64,000 nt of DNA. Origin: Oikopleura dioica (lineage: Eukaryota > Chordata > Appendicularia > Copelata > Oikopleuridae). The translations under genes were made by a program, and so were the position numbers. The DNA is taken from positions 7,688,501 through 7,752,500 of the forward strand of contig OU015569.1 of the NCBI GenBank assembly GCA_907165135.1. The letters are read 5' to 3'. The notes beneath the pieces are model-generated. The model was not told the DNA's origin and did not search any database. It saw only the letters and a program-made list of their open reading frames with translations. Below, piece after piece: positions 21,851-34,400 of the stretch; the stretch's first letter is position 1, and each line of letters opens with the position of its first letter.

Positions 21851-23109
21851 TCTAACCGCTAGTGAACGATTAAACTTCTAAGATTGACTTCTATTATTTC
21901 TGTTTACTTGTTTTGAACGGATCCTACAAGGGGGTCACTGGCGCGCGCCGAGACGTAGGACTTTAAGAAACGCTTCGCTAGCCGTTTCTGCATCTTCTTC
22001 GGCCACTGGAATTCTCTTTGTCTCACCGCGTCAAGTCAAAAGCAGTGACTAATGGGCTCTTTGTTTGAACACGCCCCTGTATCAAGAAGTGCTCGAGGAA
22101 AAATCGGACAAAATTACAGCCATCGTTTGCTGCTCCCTGCGGCAATAGACCAAAAAATCATCTTGTAACTTATTAACAACTGAACGTATTTAAGAACATA
22201 TTGAAAACTAGGATAATTCAACAATGTCGTTGAAAATAAAAGAGCAGATTGTTTAATCTTAGTTAGAAATACAAAGTCTGCACTCGCGATTCACGAAAAA
22301 TCGTTTCCTGGATTTTCCAACTCTGTCTTGCAGTTATTTCTTTCCTCTTAGACATAAATCAACAAATTAAACTCAACCCAATTTGATCGGATTTTGATAA
22401 CTGAAATTGATTTATTTTTGTATAAATTGCGGAGCAGGCATCGGCTTTTCATTACGTCGATTCAAAGGAGTTCCCACGCGAAAAGCTAGAAATTATAGAG
22501 GAGTAGAGTGACCCTATCAATAGGTTGTCTCTTTGACATCGTACTGACAAAGACACGTATCTCGAAAATTTAAAAATTGAACCTTAAAATTGACTTTAGC
22601 AGGAAAGTTTAGAAAACCATTCAAAATATATATCGACACCTTTCCAGGGGTTTTTTTGCAATGTTGATTGATCAGAAAAACAAAGAGCTGAATGTTATCG
22701 TTACTAATATAACGGTACAAGGTTTTTGTTCCTAACATCAATGCGCAATCTTCTGAATCCAATCATTTTGCATCCCATAAACATCGATTTAGCAAGGACT
22801 TCAATAATATTTGGCGATTCTTCTGGACAAAGTGATGTCACATTAAGATTCGGGACTCAAAGTAAACCTTATTCGAGTTGCACGAGGTGTTATGACAAAG
22901 CCTGTAATCGATTTCGGAACAAGAACGTCTGTGTCAAGAAGTTGCAGGATCAGATTTAACGTTTAGAAAAAAGTCATATCTGCTAGGTAAGTTTTAACTG
23001 TAATCTCAAGCAACAGGAAAGAAAAGGATATTCAGTCTTTCATTTCAACGAAAAACCTTGTCGATCGAAGAATAAGGTAATTTTTGTACAGTTGAATCTC
23101 GAGTTGAGT
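21851..23109. other. Intergenic region
   Basis: About 1.26 kb upstream of ACSF2 and downstream of the TSP1-CAP gene. It contains a GC-rich palindromic patch GGCGCGCGCC near 21940 and no recognised gene. A 77-codon plus frame at 22726-22959 (ends CYDKACNRFRNKNVCVKK) has four cysteines but no acceptor or motif that would support it. Confidence 0.45.
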
Positions 23110-26100
23110 TCATTTGCAAAGCGCACCACTTTTAGTACAGGTGCAGAAATTTTCGCCAATGCATTTTTCTGGGTAAAAGTTGTCAGACCCCCACTGATTC
23201 GCGCATTCCACTAGACATTTGCCAATGCATAACGGTGTCAACACCACTGGGTTGAGCTTCTTACGCTCCCAACAGCCGCAACGAGTGGAGACGTCAAGAC
23301 CCTGACAATTTCCGGAATTAGCACATTGGTTCGTTCCTCTTTCGTTATCGTAGGTCGAGCAATAGTCTGGGTTACGGTCGCTCCAATTGTCCAGCATTGT
23401 CTCCACAATATTTCCTTGAGGACCATAATGGCAAACCGTATACCCCGATCGAAGGTATTTCGGATAAGTACCTTGGAGAGTTTCATTATTACTAGAATTA
23501 AAAAAATCCTTTTTAGTTATTTTCTTCATTGTCGAATCGACATTGTCGATGAATGATTTTCTGACAAGTAAACGTGGAATTTTAGAATTTTGACGCAATC
23601 ATAAAAAGATTTCTTCGCGAAACGGATCAACTCATCAATTTCTTAAGAAAATATTCACTAACCGGCTGTATTTACGTGGAATTATATTGGGCATAATAAT
23701 GAGAACTCTTTCCTTTTGGCTGTTTAATAAGCTTCATCGTTCGAGCACATCCTACTGTAGTCGACTGTCGCCAAAGCATTTGCGTCAAATGCCCTGTAGG
23801 GTCATCGCCGCGTCGGCCTTGAAGGGGCGTCTGCGGATTGAAATAGAATATTTCACTTTTACGAGCTTATTTTAAAGTATCATTAGCTTACTTTAAAGTA
23901 CTGACGCAAAGGACGCAAGGGCGCTTACTTGGGATCATAAATTAAAAATTTTGTGCTTCAATAAAAGTTTTCTCGTTCCTGTACCAGCGACTGACCGAAT
24001 CGCGGCAAGCTGCACCATCCTTGCTCAAGTCCCATGCAATGTTCTCTCCAACGTCTGCCGCTCTAAATTGTCCACCGATAAAAGAGTGAGGCCAATTCGG
24101 CGTCCTTCCTTTGAGAACATTTTTCGGGGTTCCTGGTGCGCGAGCCACAAGCTCTTTGCTCCATAGTTTAGCCGATTGAAAAAGATCTACGTCCCATGAC
24201 AAAGGCGGTAAGTTGTGAAGTGCACGGTAGAAGTTGTGGAAATCAAGGCAATCTTGCTGGAATCCATTTAGCTCTTCTGGATCATATGCGATCGGTATGC
24301 CAAAGTCATTGTAGTCATAGTAATCTTCATGGGTCGGATCACACTCTTCTAAATTACAAACACCTCTTTCGGCATCGAGTCCTGGACAGCCTTGAAGTCC
24401 GACGATTCCCCCATCACAGGTTCTCTTCCGCAGTTTGTGGCCGCCACTACATTCTCTCGAGCAACCGCTCCATTCGCTCCATTCACTCCACCCGTGGCAA
24501 TACTTATCCATGCATTCTCTCCACTCGCTAGGAGCAACCTGCGAGGATTCCGTCAAACAAGGTCCTTCAAGACAAACTTTCGTCCTTTGGGTTCTTCCAA
24601 CTGCGCATGTCGCTGAGCAAGCGCTCCACTCAGACCATTCCCCCCAAACGTTTTTGATAAAGCAGGGTACGTTTGCGCATGCTCCCGCCTCCTTGTGGTA
24701 GTTTCGGTTGTTTGGGCAAATATCTAGACAGGTTCTATCTCTTAGACGTTTTCCGCCACCGCAGGTGACTGAGCACTCGCTCCATTCAGACCATTGCGAC
24801 CAACCAGTTGGATTGCACGGAAGAGTGCCACAAGCACGAGTTTCTTCCGCTGGATCCGAGCATTTTCCAGTGCAACTTCTAGTTCTTGTTTGAACTCCTC
24901 CATCACATGACGCGGTACATGCTGACCATTGTGACCATTTCGAGAACCCGGAGGGAATGTAAAATTCAAACGGATCATGTCGATAAAGACAACAAGGCTC
25001 AAATCCTTGGAACTTTTGACCAGAGCAGCAAGGCCCTTCGTAAGAAGCGCGTGTGCCAAAAGGCATTCCGACAGCTCTGTTATTGGCCACCGTGATTTTC
25101 GGCGATCCAGGCACAGGTGAGAATGATACGTAAGCTAAATACCGGGTTTTGTGCTGGATCAAAGTGGATTACAACTTTCATTGAAAGGGACGCTTGAAGA
25201 CGTGTGAATTTTCAAAAAACTATTCTACGCCAGAAATTAATTTGCTGCAGAGGAAGTTTTACCTTTATATCCGTATGCCATTCCAGAGGAAGAGTCACAT
25301 GGTTTCTTTAGCAAAGACCATCGTGGAATTTCTCGCGTAAGTTTGCAAACGTATACCAAATCCACAAATGGTCCAGTAGGCTTTGAGTAAAATGTAAATG
25401 ACATCCCGCCTAAAATCCCACGTAATTTTAGAGTCACAGTTTTCGAAAGGAAGTCCGCACATCTAGCTAGGAAGTTTTCGGTACCTTTTTCAGCATGTGG
25501 CTTTTCCTGGACATGGTAAAGTCCTCTTTCGGACAGGATATGCTCAACAATGAATATAGTCTTCAATCCATCACTTCCTAAATCACTTTCAAATGGATCT
25601 TCACGCTAATCTTTGTATTTTGTGTCAGATGGTAAGTGGAAATATCATGATGAAATTTAAGACGCCCTTTAGTTCTAATTTGAGTTGCCTTTGATCCCTT
25701 AGCTTAGTGGTGGTCCTTCGTGATTTGTTCTAGCACCAACTGCGCCAGCACTTTTTAATCTCACTGCATCTAGTGGATTCATCCGGACTAGGAACTTTTT
25801 ATAACGTGGGACTGTTTTGTAGCCTGTCCGGAGCTCAAGCACGTTTCTAGCACGCCACATATGAGTACTTCTTTTCGAAAGATAATGACTTACTGAAAGA
25901 TGGTTTACTTGTACTGATAGACTATTTTTTTTCTTTGCTGATCGTCTTGAAGCAATTTTTTTCTGCTTCCTTTTCGACGAAATACGCATAAAAAAATCGA
26001 ATAATATTTTCATACAGATTTACGATGATTTTTCTAAAGGATAAAAGTTAAGCGTAAGCTAAGGTAGGACGGGTTCAATTTATTATTGTAGAAACGAGCG

Positions 26101-26703
26101 TAGAAAAATAACGAGAACTCCTTCCTTTGAGCCGTACACCTTTTTCCGGTTCAACATCGTTGTCTTTTGGATTGAAGTTTTCCAAAGCTTGACGAACACT
26201 CTTCAAAAGGTTTGTTTTGGTTACTGACTCAGTAGAGTAAAGCCGAGCGCGTTTTCTTCTGACCACGTCTCAATAAGGATTTCAAGCAACGGCGTATTTT
26301 GAATTCTCAACAAAAATAGAAAGGACAACTCATATTCTGGGGAAATTACGTTTCTTTTAAAATTTAACCTACTTGTGCCAAGAGATCTCGCTCATTTCGC
26401 ACTTTTCTTAAAATATAATTTTATGTTTAAAAATAAGAATTTTTCGAGTGTTCTGCGCCCTTTTTAAATAAGTGTGAAGAGTTCTATTTTCGTTCTCCGC
26501 GTCATTTTAATCGTTCCTGTAATATTGAAGTCTGTCTCGCCAGAAATGAATTCTTTATCGATGTTGCTGCATCCTTGAGTATCTCCGCAGTCTTCTGCTA
26601 AACTGGAATAGGAGCCCATGAATTCATCTCTTTCATTTTTTGCTTGAGTTTCTATTTGGCCTAGAACAGCTGCTCCCAGCGATAGCAGCGTGAAAATCTT
26701 CAT
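23110..26703 (-). CDS. Secreted TSP1-repeat plus CAP-domain protein
   Basis: A multi-exon extracellular protein. It begins at 26703 with signal peptide MKIFTLLSLGAAVLG. Several unrecognised basic exons follow (about 26080-26270, 25700-25930, 25240-25590). Then come four thrombospondin type-1 repeats (24365-24900; each with WSEWSxC... CxGG, e.g. GWSQWSEWSECSVTCGGG), a CAP/SCP domain (FHNFYRALHNLPPLSWD, GENIAWD, then GHLTQMLWRQSTTVGC near 23770 and CHYGPQGN) and a C-terminal Cys-rich module with CANSGNC and FCTCTKSGALC. CAP proteins include CRISP and antigen-5 families; TSP1 repeats bind glycosaminoglycans and matrix. Downstream domains are certain. Linking the signal-peptide exon to them is inference, because the junctions near 26470 and 25700 are not solved. 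The start is divergent from ERGIC1. Confidence 0.75.
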
Positions 26704-27156
26704 TGCACTCAATCGTTGAGTTCTCTGTTCGAAAGTTGATCGAATCCATTGCGATGCGGGATGCCAGGAGTTTTCACAGTGCTGCATTACGCAACGGGAA
26801 AAGATTTGTAAACTCGTGGCCGCCGAAGACGCCAGAAATGAACCTTTCCTCCAAATATAATTCTCATTGAGCTATTTATGAAAATTTGTGGTCATCTGGA
26901 ACATTCGCCGTTTCGCTTCGAGCAACTCGCAATAGACTTCTGATTCCTTTCGAGCTAAAGTAAATGACACTAAATGAAAATTTAAACATAGCAATACATT
27001 TAAAAAAATCATAATAACCAGCGGGAGAAATAAATTTGTCTGCGAAAATGTCATATGCGCCGGGTTCCCGTTGCCAAAACATGCCCGTGTAGGCTGGAAA
27101 TTTCACCGATTATCCAAATATTCCTTTCTGATTGTTACTAACTCAGAGAAATCAAA
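26704..27156. promoter_or_regulatory. Shared upstream region of divergent TSP1-CAP and ERGIC1 genes
   Basis: This 453-bp spacer lies between two divergent start codons, so both promoters must lie in it or in the first exons. No TATA box at a convincing distance or other defined site is visible. Short minus-strand open frames here have no coding character. Confidence 0.4.
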
Positions 27157-28837
27157 ATGAACATAAAGCGTTTTGACATTTATCGTAAATTGCCAAAAGA
27201 CCTGACGCAGCCAACAACAACTGGCGCACTCATCTCTATATTCTCGACCTTTTTTATTATTTTTCTTTTGGTTTCGGAAGTGCTCTCATTTCTTCAAGAA
27301 GAAGGTGAGTTTTTACGCGATTGGGGAAAAATAAGCGGTTCAGTTATCTCGGAGCTATATGTCGACGACCCAACAACTGGTGCGACCATTCCGGTCATCG
27401 TCGATCTTGAAATTCCGAACATGGCCTGTGACTTCCTCGGCATCGACATTCAGGTCTGAGGGGATCAAAGCAAAATTTATACACCGAGATCCATAGAAGC
27501 ATCGAATTGAGCTTTACATAATCAGAATGGTATACCAAGTAGAAAATGAACGATCCCCGTTAAGGATAATCAAGGGCGACATGAAGTGGGTTACATGAAG
27601 AATACGCGCAAAACAGATATTATCAATAAAAGTGCACAGAAAACTGGCTGTCGCTTTCATGGAGAATTTTACGTGAACAAAGTTCCTGGAAATTTTCACG
27701 TTTCAACACACGCTTCAAAGAAACAGCCACCAGTTAGAGTTTTAATATTTCAGAAATAACTTGTCCGAAGAAGAAATAACAACTCTCTTCAGTTCATGAT
27801 TTCAATCATAAAATTAACAAACTATTTTTTGGCGAAGATCTATCAGCTTTAGAGGTATTTCGTTAAGGAACAGTATATCCGAGCACTTTGAGGGAAAGTT
27901 TCCTTCGAAACTAGAAGCGAAAAACCGTTTATTTCGCGTTATGATTATCGCACCATTTTGATAAACATAAAAACCAAAGAATTATTTTGAGGCTGACCAT
28001 GAGTTTCGTTTATTATTATTTATTCGTACGGGTAGAGCATATTTTAGCTGCCTGGTAATCAAACCACGCTCGCCGGCAAATCGACACAAAATGAAGCCGC
28101 GTTGTCATACGACTACACGTTGAAAATAGTCCCTACGGTTCATACTGACAACAAACGACAAACAAAGTTCGGTTATCAATACACAGGTACAAATCCGCAT
28201 CGAACTTTATATCTCATATGCACATTGCTGGCCAAATAGAGCAAGATTTCAATCAAAAGTTTCGTAAACGTGGACAAACTTTACAGGAATCATTTGCGAT
28301 TGACACAAAACATAACTCGACCTTATTCTCAAATTTTTTACAGAACTCAATTATTTTTCTTGGAATTTAACTGTTGTAATAGCCTCGCCACGGGCCCCGT
28401 ACCCTTAGTCAAACGCATCATAAAAAAAACAATATCTTTACGTTCTATTCAATTTTTATAAATATTTACCATGTTTTTTTACCGATACAAAAACCAATGG
28501 ATCCTTACGTATTACGGATTAGTTACCTCGAAGACTTTTAAAAATACCCGCGGAACACCTGCTATTTGGTTTCGATACGAAATTGCGCCCATTACTGTAA
28601 AATACACTCACAAGGTTTGAGAAGCACCTCAAGGAAATAAAATAATGATATTCAAGAAAAAACCATTTTATCATTTGCTGACGACAGTCTGTGCAATCGT
28701 CGGTGGAACCTTCACAGTTGCTGGAATGGTTGACTCGATGGTAAAAAAACACTGGACTCTAATAGGATGACATTTTTATTCAGATATTTTCTGCACATCA
28801 AGCTGTTAAAAAGGCTTCCGAAGGAAAACTTGGTTAA
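27157..28837 (+). CDS. ERGIC1: ERGIC1 (ERGIC-32), ER-Golgi cargo receptor family
   Basis: Two-pass membrane protein of the Erv41/ERGIC family that cycles between ER and Golgi. The N-terminus matches ERGIC1: RRFDIYRK-like KRFDIYRKLPKDLTQPTTTG, then a membrane helix (LISIFSTFFIIFLLVSEV), VISELYVDDP and DLEIPNMACDFLGIDIQ. Later exons give RHEVGYMK, GCRFHGEFYVNKVPGNFHVS (about 27650-27710), HKINKLFFGEDL, SYDYTLKIVPTVHTD (about 28110), TPAIWFRYEIAPITVKY and the second membrane helix VCAIVGGTFTVAGMVDSM. The stop is at 28835-28837. Introns are mostly small GT-AG, but one of about 0.3 kb (28186 to about 28480) is longer. The order and the final GGTFTVAG motif make the assignment secure. Confidence 0.93.
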
Positions 28838-28988
28838 TCAACTGAAGTTGAGTCACTCAGCATTATGATTGTTAATATCTCTAATAAATGTTATTAAATC
28901 ATTTTCCAAGAATCAACATGTGACAGACCAATACTAATTTTTATTATATGTAGGCAAAAGCAGACTTATCAAATAAGAGAACGGTGGC

Positions 28989-30989
28989 CTAAATCAACCA
29001 AAGTGCACGTAGTCCTTTCCGTAGTCCTAAAAGACCGAGCGAATCAATGTTTCTTTCAAGCCCTCCCTCGTGCAAATCAGTTTTCAACGCTATTACTAAA
29101 GGCGGCACTGCTTGAGAAAAATGAATTATCGGGATCTTCGGTTTCGGCCGCTTCGATGTTTCTATAAAGCAGCTTTCAAATCACGTTCTATAGTTGACCT
29201 TGTCCGTTACTTCAACTTTCTATTTCAATTTCTGAGATCTTGTCCTGGCACTAGACTGTACGGTCCATGCATTTGTAGGTTGCATTTTCAACTCTAAAGA
29301 GGGATAAGGAGCCATATTAACCTCGTTTGTATAAACGTGTTAAAAGGCTTAAATCAGTGATAATTCTTATCAATGCTCTTTTCTTACGGTAACGTCCGGT
29401 CGTAACTATTGATACAAGATAACAGTTTCATAAGCCTAATTTTCTCTAGGGGTTCATACCCTTACTTAGCCATTTGCAGTAACTATTTCCACAACAAACA
29501 AAGTTGAAAGCGCACCTTGATATTCGTAATGGTTTCCGATCTTTTTTTCGTCTACGTCACAAAAGGCGATTACTTTTTCTTGAGCTTCTGGCGAGAGATC
29601 TCGAAAAAGCCGTCGTCCTTGTTTTCCAGCGGACCAGATTGTAAAACTTTTCCATTTCGTCAAATATTCTTTTTCCAAATACTGGAGTCGAAGATTCCAT
29701 ATCGACTTTTCTGATACGCCAAGGCTCATACATTCATCGTGAAATCTGTATAATACTTTTTAGGGATGGCGTTTTCTGTATAGAAGTGTTATACGTATGT
29801 TATGCGCTAAAATATCCGTGCCTAATGGTGTTGGAATTCTTTTGATTGCTCCGGAAAATTCAAAAACATGACGCAAAAGGAATTCTTGATCTTCTGGAAA
29901 GCCGCGACCCTTTTCTGAGAGCCCATTCTGTTGCTCATAGACCGACCGATGAAAGAACCATGTTGGCTACTTTTGGCTTTCAATTTTTCAAAAACGAACT
30001 GTTATAACTTATCATCCATTCAAGGGCTCACTCAGGCATGACCGTCCACAGTTGGGCTCCACACATGGGATCATGGTGTGGGAGGGGGCTGGAAGTTCCT
30101 ATCATGATATCAGGTAGAATCACATTGAATTTTCGAAGCCGTTATCATTGCTATAGTTGGTCCATGGGACGTCAGAACACGAGTATCTTATAAAGTTCTA
30201 AATATGGACATTTACCAAAACAACTTTGTTTGCCTAATATTTAAAACGCTTGCCCTAGAAGTTGATCCGATAATGTATTCAGCCAACGGGTATATCTTTA
30301 TCAAAGGTTACAGGTTTAAGTCACTATTACAAACCCAGTATCATTTTATTAAAAGTCCTTATTTCTTAGCGAGCACATGATAACCTTTGTTGCCTAATTG
30401 TCGAGTCTTCAGGATCACGTTTAATCTGAGTTCCAATCATGACGTTTTTAAATGATTCCGCTCCATCCGTTGAAACCTGCTTCAATTCATCAGCAGCGTC
30501 GAACTGCATCTTTAATCTATTCTGAAACATTTCGTCGTCTACATCCTGCAACGCGAAATAGGTCCCCTTGGCAATTTTCGTCGCTCGATTCCTTGCTATT
30601 CCGGGACCTTCCGGACTTTTAGCTTCTGGGTTGTAAGAAACTACGAGAGACCATCCTTTTGCACGAAATTTTGTAACATAAGATTCTGCAAGCTCTCTTG
30701 TGCCGTCATCAGAGTGATCATCCCAAGCTATTACTTCCAGAGAACCCTCGAAGGTCTGTTCTTGGTGAGGGGTGTATAGTAAATTTGATATATAAGAAAA
30801 GAACATAAATGCGGGTATATTGCGTCGAGTACTGTATCTTTCGTTAGATTTGTTCGTTCTTATGCTGCGGCATTCAAAAATAACAGTGTGGCATAAACAT
30901 CCCTAACCTAAGATAGAGTTGAAGCACTTAGAAACCCACTTAGCCGCGTTAAACATAGGGACAATGATTGATATGTCCACCTGCTCCAT
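28989..30989 (-). CDS. B3GNTL1: B3GNTL1-type GT2 glycosyltransferase
   Basis: Family-2 glycosyltransferase orthologous to vertebrate B3GNTL1. It starts at 30989 with MEQVDISIIVPMFNAAKW. It contains EVIAWDDHSDDGTRE, GPGIARNRATKIAKG, FALQDVDDEM (the metal-binding D-x-D region), IGTQIKRDPEDST, then PTWFFHRSVYEQQ and GFPEDQEFLLRH (about 29860-29975), WKSFTIWSAGKQGRRLFRD, VIAFCDVDEKKI and RPKPKIPIIHFSQAVPP (about 29100-29150). All follow the human protein in order. The last residues read LGLLGLRKG... to a stop at 28989. In a neighbouring frame the conserved end GKDYVHFG followed by TGA appears (28994-29018), so the annotated end may reflect a 1-nt frameshift. It converges with ERGIC1, about 150 bp away. 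Confidence 0.9.
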
Positions 30990-31431
30990 TCTGCCAAAAT
31001 GCAAATTCAACGCGAAAGTCAACAGTCTATAGTTTGCATATAGAGCGGTACAAAATATAGAGTGTATGGTTATTTTGCTGTCATGCCAGCGTGACATTCG
31101 ATTTAATCGACATTCTTTATCAATACAAGACAGAGACAAAATTAAGACAGTCAGCATTCTTTAATGTTTTCGTTCGTTTCTGTAAAAAAAGTTAAAAGAA
31201 AGAAGTTAAAGTTGTGTTGAAGAATTGTCGGAGTTTTGGAGGGATTTGTTTGATTTGACTGGAGAGTGAGAGGAGTTTTGAGAAGAAAAGTACAATAATA
31301 ATTAAAGATATTAGGAAAGATAATTAATATAAAGCGTTAGTATATCCTTAAGTATTTAACGGGAAATTGTTGACGCGCTTCGGTGAAAAGGACGAAAAAT
31401 ATGACTTCATGTGTTTAGCGGGCGGGCTCTT
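30990..31431. other. Spacer between SREBP and B3GNTL1
   Basis: AT-rich 440-bp interval downstream of the SREBP stop and upstream of the B3GNTL1 start, both on the minus strand. A GA-rich run lies at 31190-31330. It probably holds the SREBP 3' UTR and the B3GNTL1 promoter; no defined site is visible. Confidence 0.45.
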
Positions 31432-34400
31432 TTACAGACGTATGGCGGCAAACGCAGGCGGTAAGCTCGCTCGCACCATCTCTTCCTGTTGAGCTGTCAG
31501 TCTCTAAAGTCTGGGTTACGATGTTAGTACGGATGATCTTGGATTTCTTATACCTGTGCAGTGGTCTGTTGCCCTTGATCGGAGTCTGACTCCGAATTAC
31601 TTTCAGTAACTGGTTTCTGTGTTCCGTAAACACTCGTGCGCTCAAAAATGGTGACAGGGTTGGTAAAAGTAAGTGTTGCGATGCAGCTCTCCCAGCGTCC
31701 AAGACGAGTTTTTTTTGGTTGAAGAAATGTATTAACGTGGCGTATGATACCAGACGTATCGCGCATTCTCTCGGCAATAATCTGGGATGATCGGTCAACG
31801 GACTGGAAATTTAACTATCAACTTACCATAAGTTTGCCCTTGTTCTTCTCCAGACTTGGCAATGTTTGCGTAGCCAGTGAGAGAACAAGGTCCGCGATAG
31901 AAGCAATAAGCTGCAAACCGGTGACGCGATCTGTTTTACATGCGTTCCCGAACTCTGAAGGATATTGTATGAGCGAAAAGGACCTTCCGGCAACTTAAAA
32001 GATGCGCTACATGGGCGCGGTTGTTCCGCATCAGTTAAAATGCTAAATAAGTTTTAAGGGAGTCATGAATGATGCTCTTACGTATTCTAAAAGTAAGGGC
32101 GTATTTATCCAAATCCAGGCTAGCGGTGACTGACATAAAAATTCAAAATACATGCTTGCATCCATAGTAATGGACTTGCGATTGATAAGCTTGCGCGGTC
32201 GAAAACCGTTCTTAGATAGTATTAATCCTTAAGGTAATTAGTCTTCTATCGCTAAATATGACCTTCGGAAGTAGCTTTAGAGCAGTGCTTCTATTTAGAT
32301 ATTACCCAGACTTACCCTGACAAGCTCTTTCTAGGCGGACGTTGATAAGTTCCAACATGTTCAGCAGATCTTCGGAAGACAGAGTGCTAATTGACGCTAA
32401 ATGGGATTAGACAACTGTAAAACTAAACAAGACCGTTCTAGCTCGCAAATTGCACTATTTGGACGGGAAATCTAAAGCTAGCGTACCTTTGTAAAGGAGG
32501 AAACTTGCTACTCCAAGACGACAGGAGCCGGGATCTGAGTTGATTTGTCCTAACTCTGGCGGCGTGTTTTCGATCGTAGCCATCAGTTCTTTCTTCCGCT
32601 TGTCGGTCAACGGAAACTGAAGATTCAGTTATACTTCTTCGACGTACTATCGAACTAACTTTTTTATGTAGTCATGGTCAACATGGATGAGAGCCCATTG
32701 GATAACAGACGTGAAAAAGTACATAAGCGGGTCGAGACCATCTCTGCTGCAGCTCTGGAGAAGATCAAGCTGATGAACAATGGTGTCGATGTCCACTTCG
32801 CACCTGTTGAATAGATTGTTCATGGTCAATCCGAATAAGTAGCTGCGGTATGCGCTGCTAACTCGTTCTGAATATTGCCAGTTAGATCAAGAAGCTTATG
32901 CACAATTACCAAGAGCACACATCGAACGCGCCTTCGAAGTGAAGGTCGAATCCAGATTCAAGAGCTTCTCATTTTCGAGAAAATCGATCCCAGTTGGGTC
33001 TGTCACCCAGATAAGCTTTCCGTCTATGTCTTTCTTCGAAAGGGCTTTGATTCGTCTCAGGAGTCGCACATCAAAGATTTTGGCCACGAATTGCGGTAAG
33101 ATAGTTCGAATAATCGCCAAAGCTTTAGTAAAGTTGATTATTTCTGAAAAGACTTTAAATAACCTTGGATGTAGATTTCACATGTCTCGGTGGGTCCAAT
33201 CTTGTCGCCAGCCTGTTGGAGTAAAAGCATTGATTGAGCGACGTAAGAGAGGAGCGCGAATCTCGAGACGCCTTCTTGGTCATATTTGGCGAAACTTATC
33301 TTCGCTGTGAGCGAGAATGCTTTTGAAGCTAGACTGGACGACTCACGGTGCTCATCGGAGCCAATCTTTGAGGCCAGGCAGCAGACGAACCATTTGATGC
33401 CGAGCTTATTGCTTGCGTATAGGATCAAACACCAGAGAATGGATCCTATCCCTTGCAGCGACGATCGCGCACGGAAACGCCCTAATGTTAAGTGAGAATA
33501 GTCCTCGTTGATTTCAGTAGTTCTTTACCTAGTGTATTGAGGCAGTAATTGACACGATGTTGAGCCCTCTCCAAGTTGTTGTTTTGAAACGCCCGTACTG
33601 CGAGTGTATACGAAGTATGGAACTGCTTATATTCCGAGGAGTCATGCGGAGTCACCGGCTCCATCTGGATCAGCCCTCTGTACATGAAATAGACGAAGAT
33701 CGCTCCGTTTATAAAAACGAACATGAAAATCGCAGTCCATTTCTGTACGAGCTCGTTCGCTCTTTCAGCGACATTGTTGATAGTTTGGTCAACCTCCGGA
33801 ATCACATGCGAGACATCCTTACAGTTTGCGATTGATATATTACCTTGCCGAATAACTTTACCTTTAGTGACTGGGGACAGCCCAAGAATTGTGGTATGTC
33901 GAAGTAATTAGTTAGCGGCACGAATAAGAATAAAATGCCGAAGAAACAAAACACCATCCTCGAGACATCCGAGCGCACTTGTCCAAAGCGTAGCATCGGT
34001 TCGGGGGAGCCATCCTCGCTGCTCCGAGATTTTTAACTCGACAATTTCGTCCTCCAGTTGCTTCATTAAAAATATTAAAACCAACACATTATATCTTGAT
34101 AAACCTTGTTTCTCTTGCGCAGCTTTTCAATCTCTTCAATGGCATTGCGTAGCACCGCCGATTTGGACATTTTTCCTTCTTTTCCACTGAGAATGCTTCG
34201 CAGATCATCAATCCGATCATTGATGGAATGTCTGAAAAAGATTGTAGAATGCGTACTCTATGGATCATGGTGTTCTTACCTATATCGTTTTTCAATCACG
34301 TTGTGCTGGTTACTTCTTTGAACTTTTTTGGGACGTTTTGAGGCTGTTGTATTGCCGTTTTCAACTTTAACGGTTGAACTTGTGTCACTTGTGACTGCAC

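Noticed and set aside
22726..22959. 77-codon plus frame with four cysteines
   Set aside because: No upstream acceptor, no signal peptide and no partner exon.
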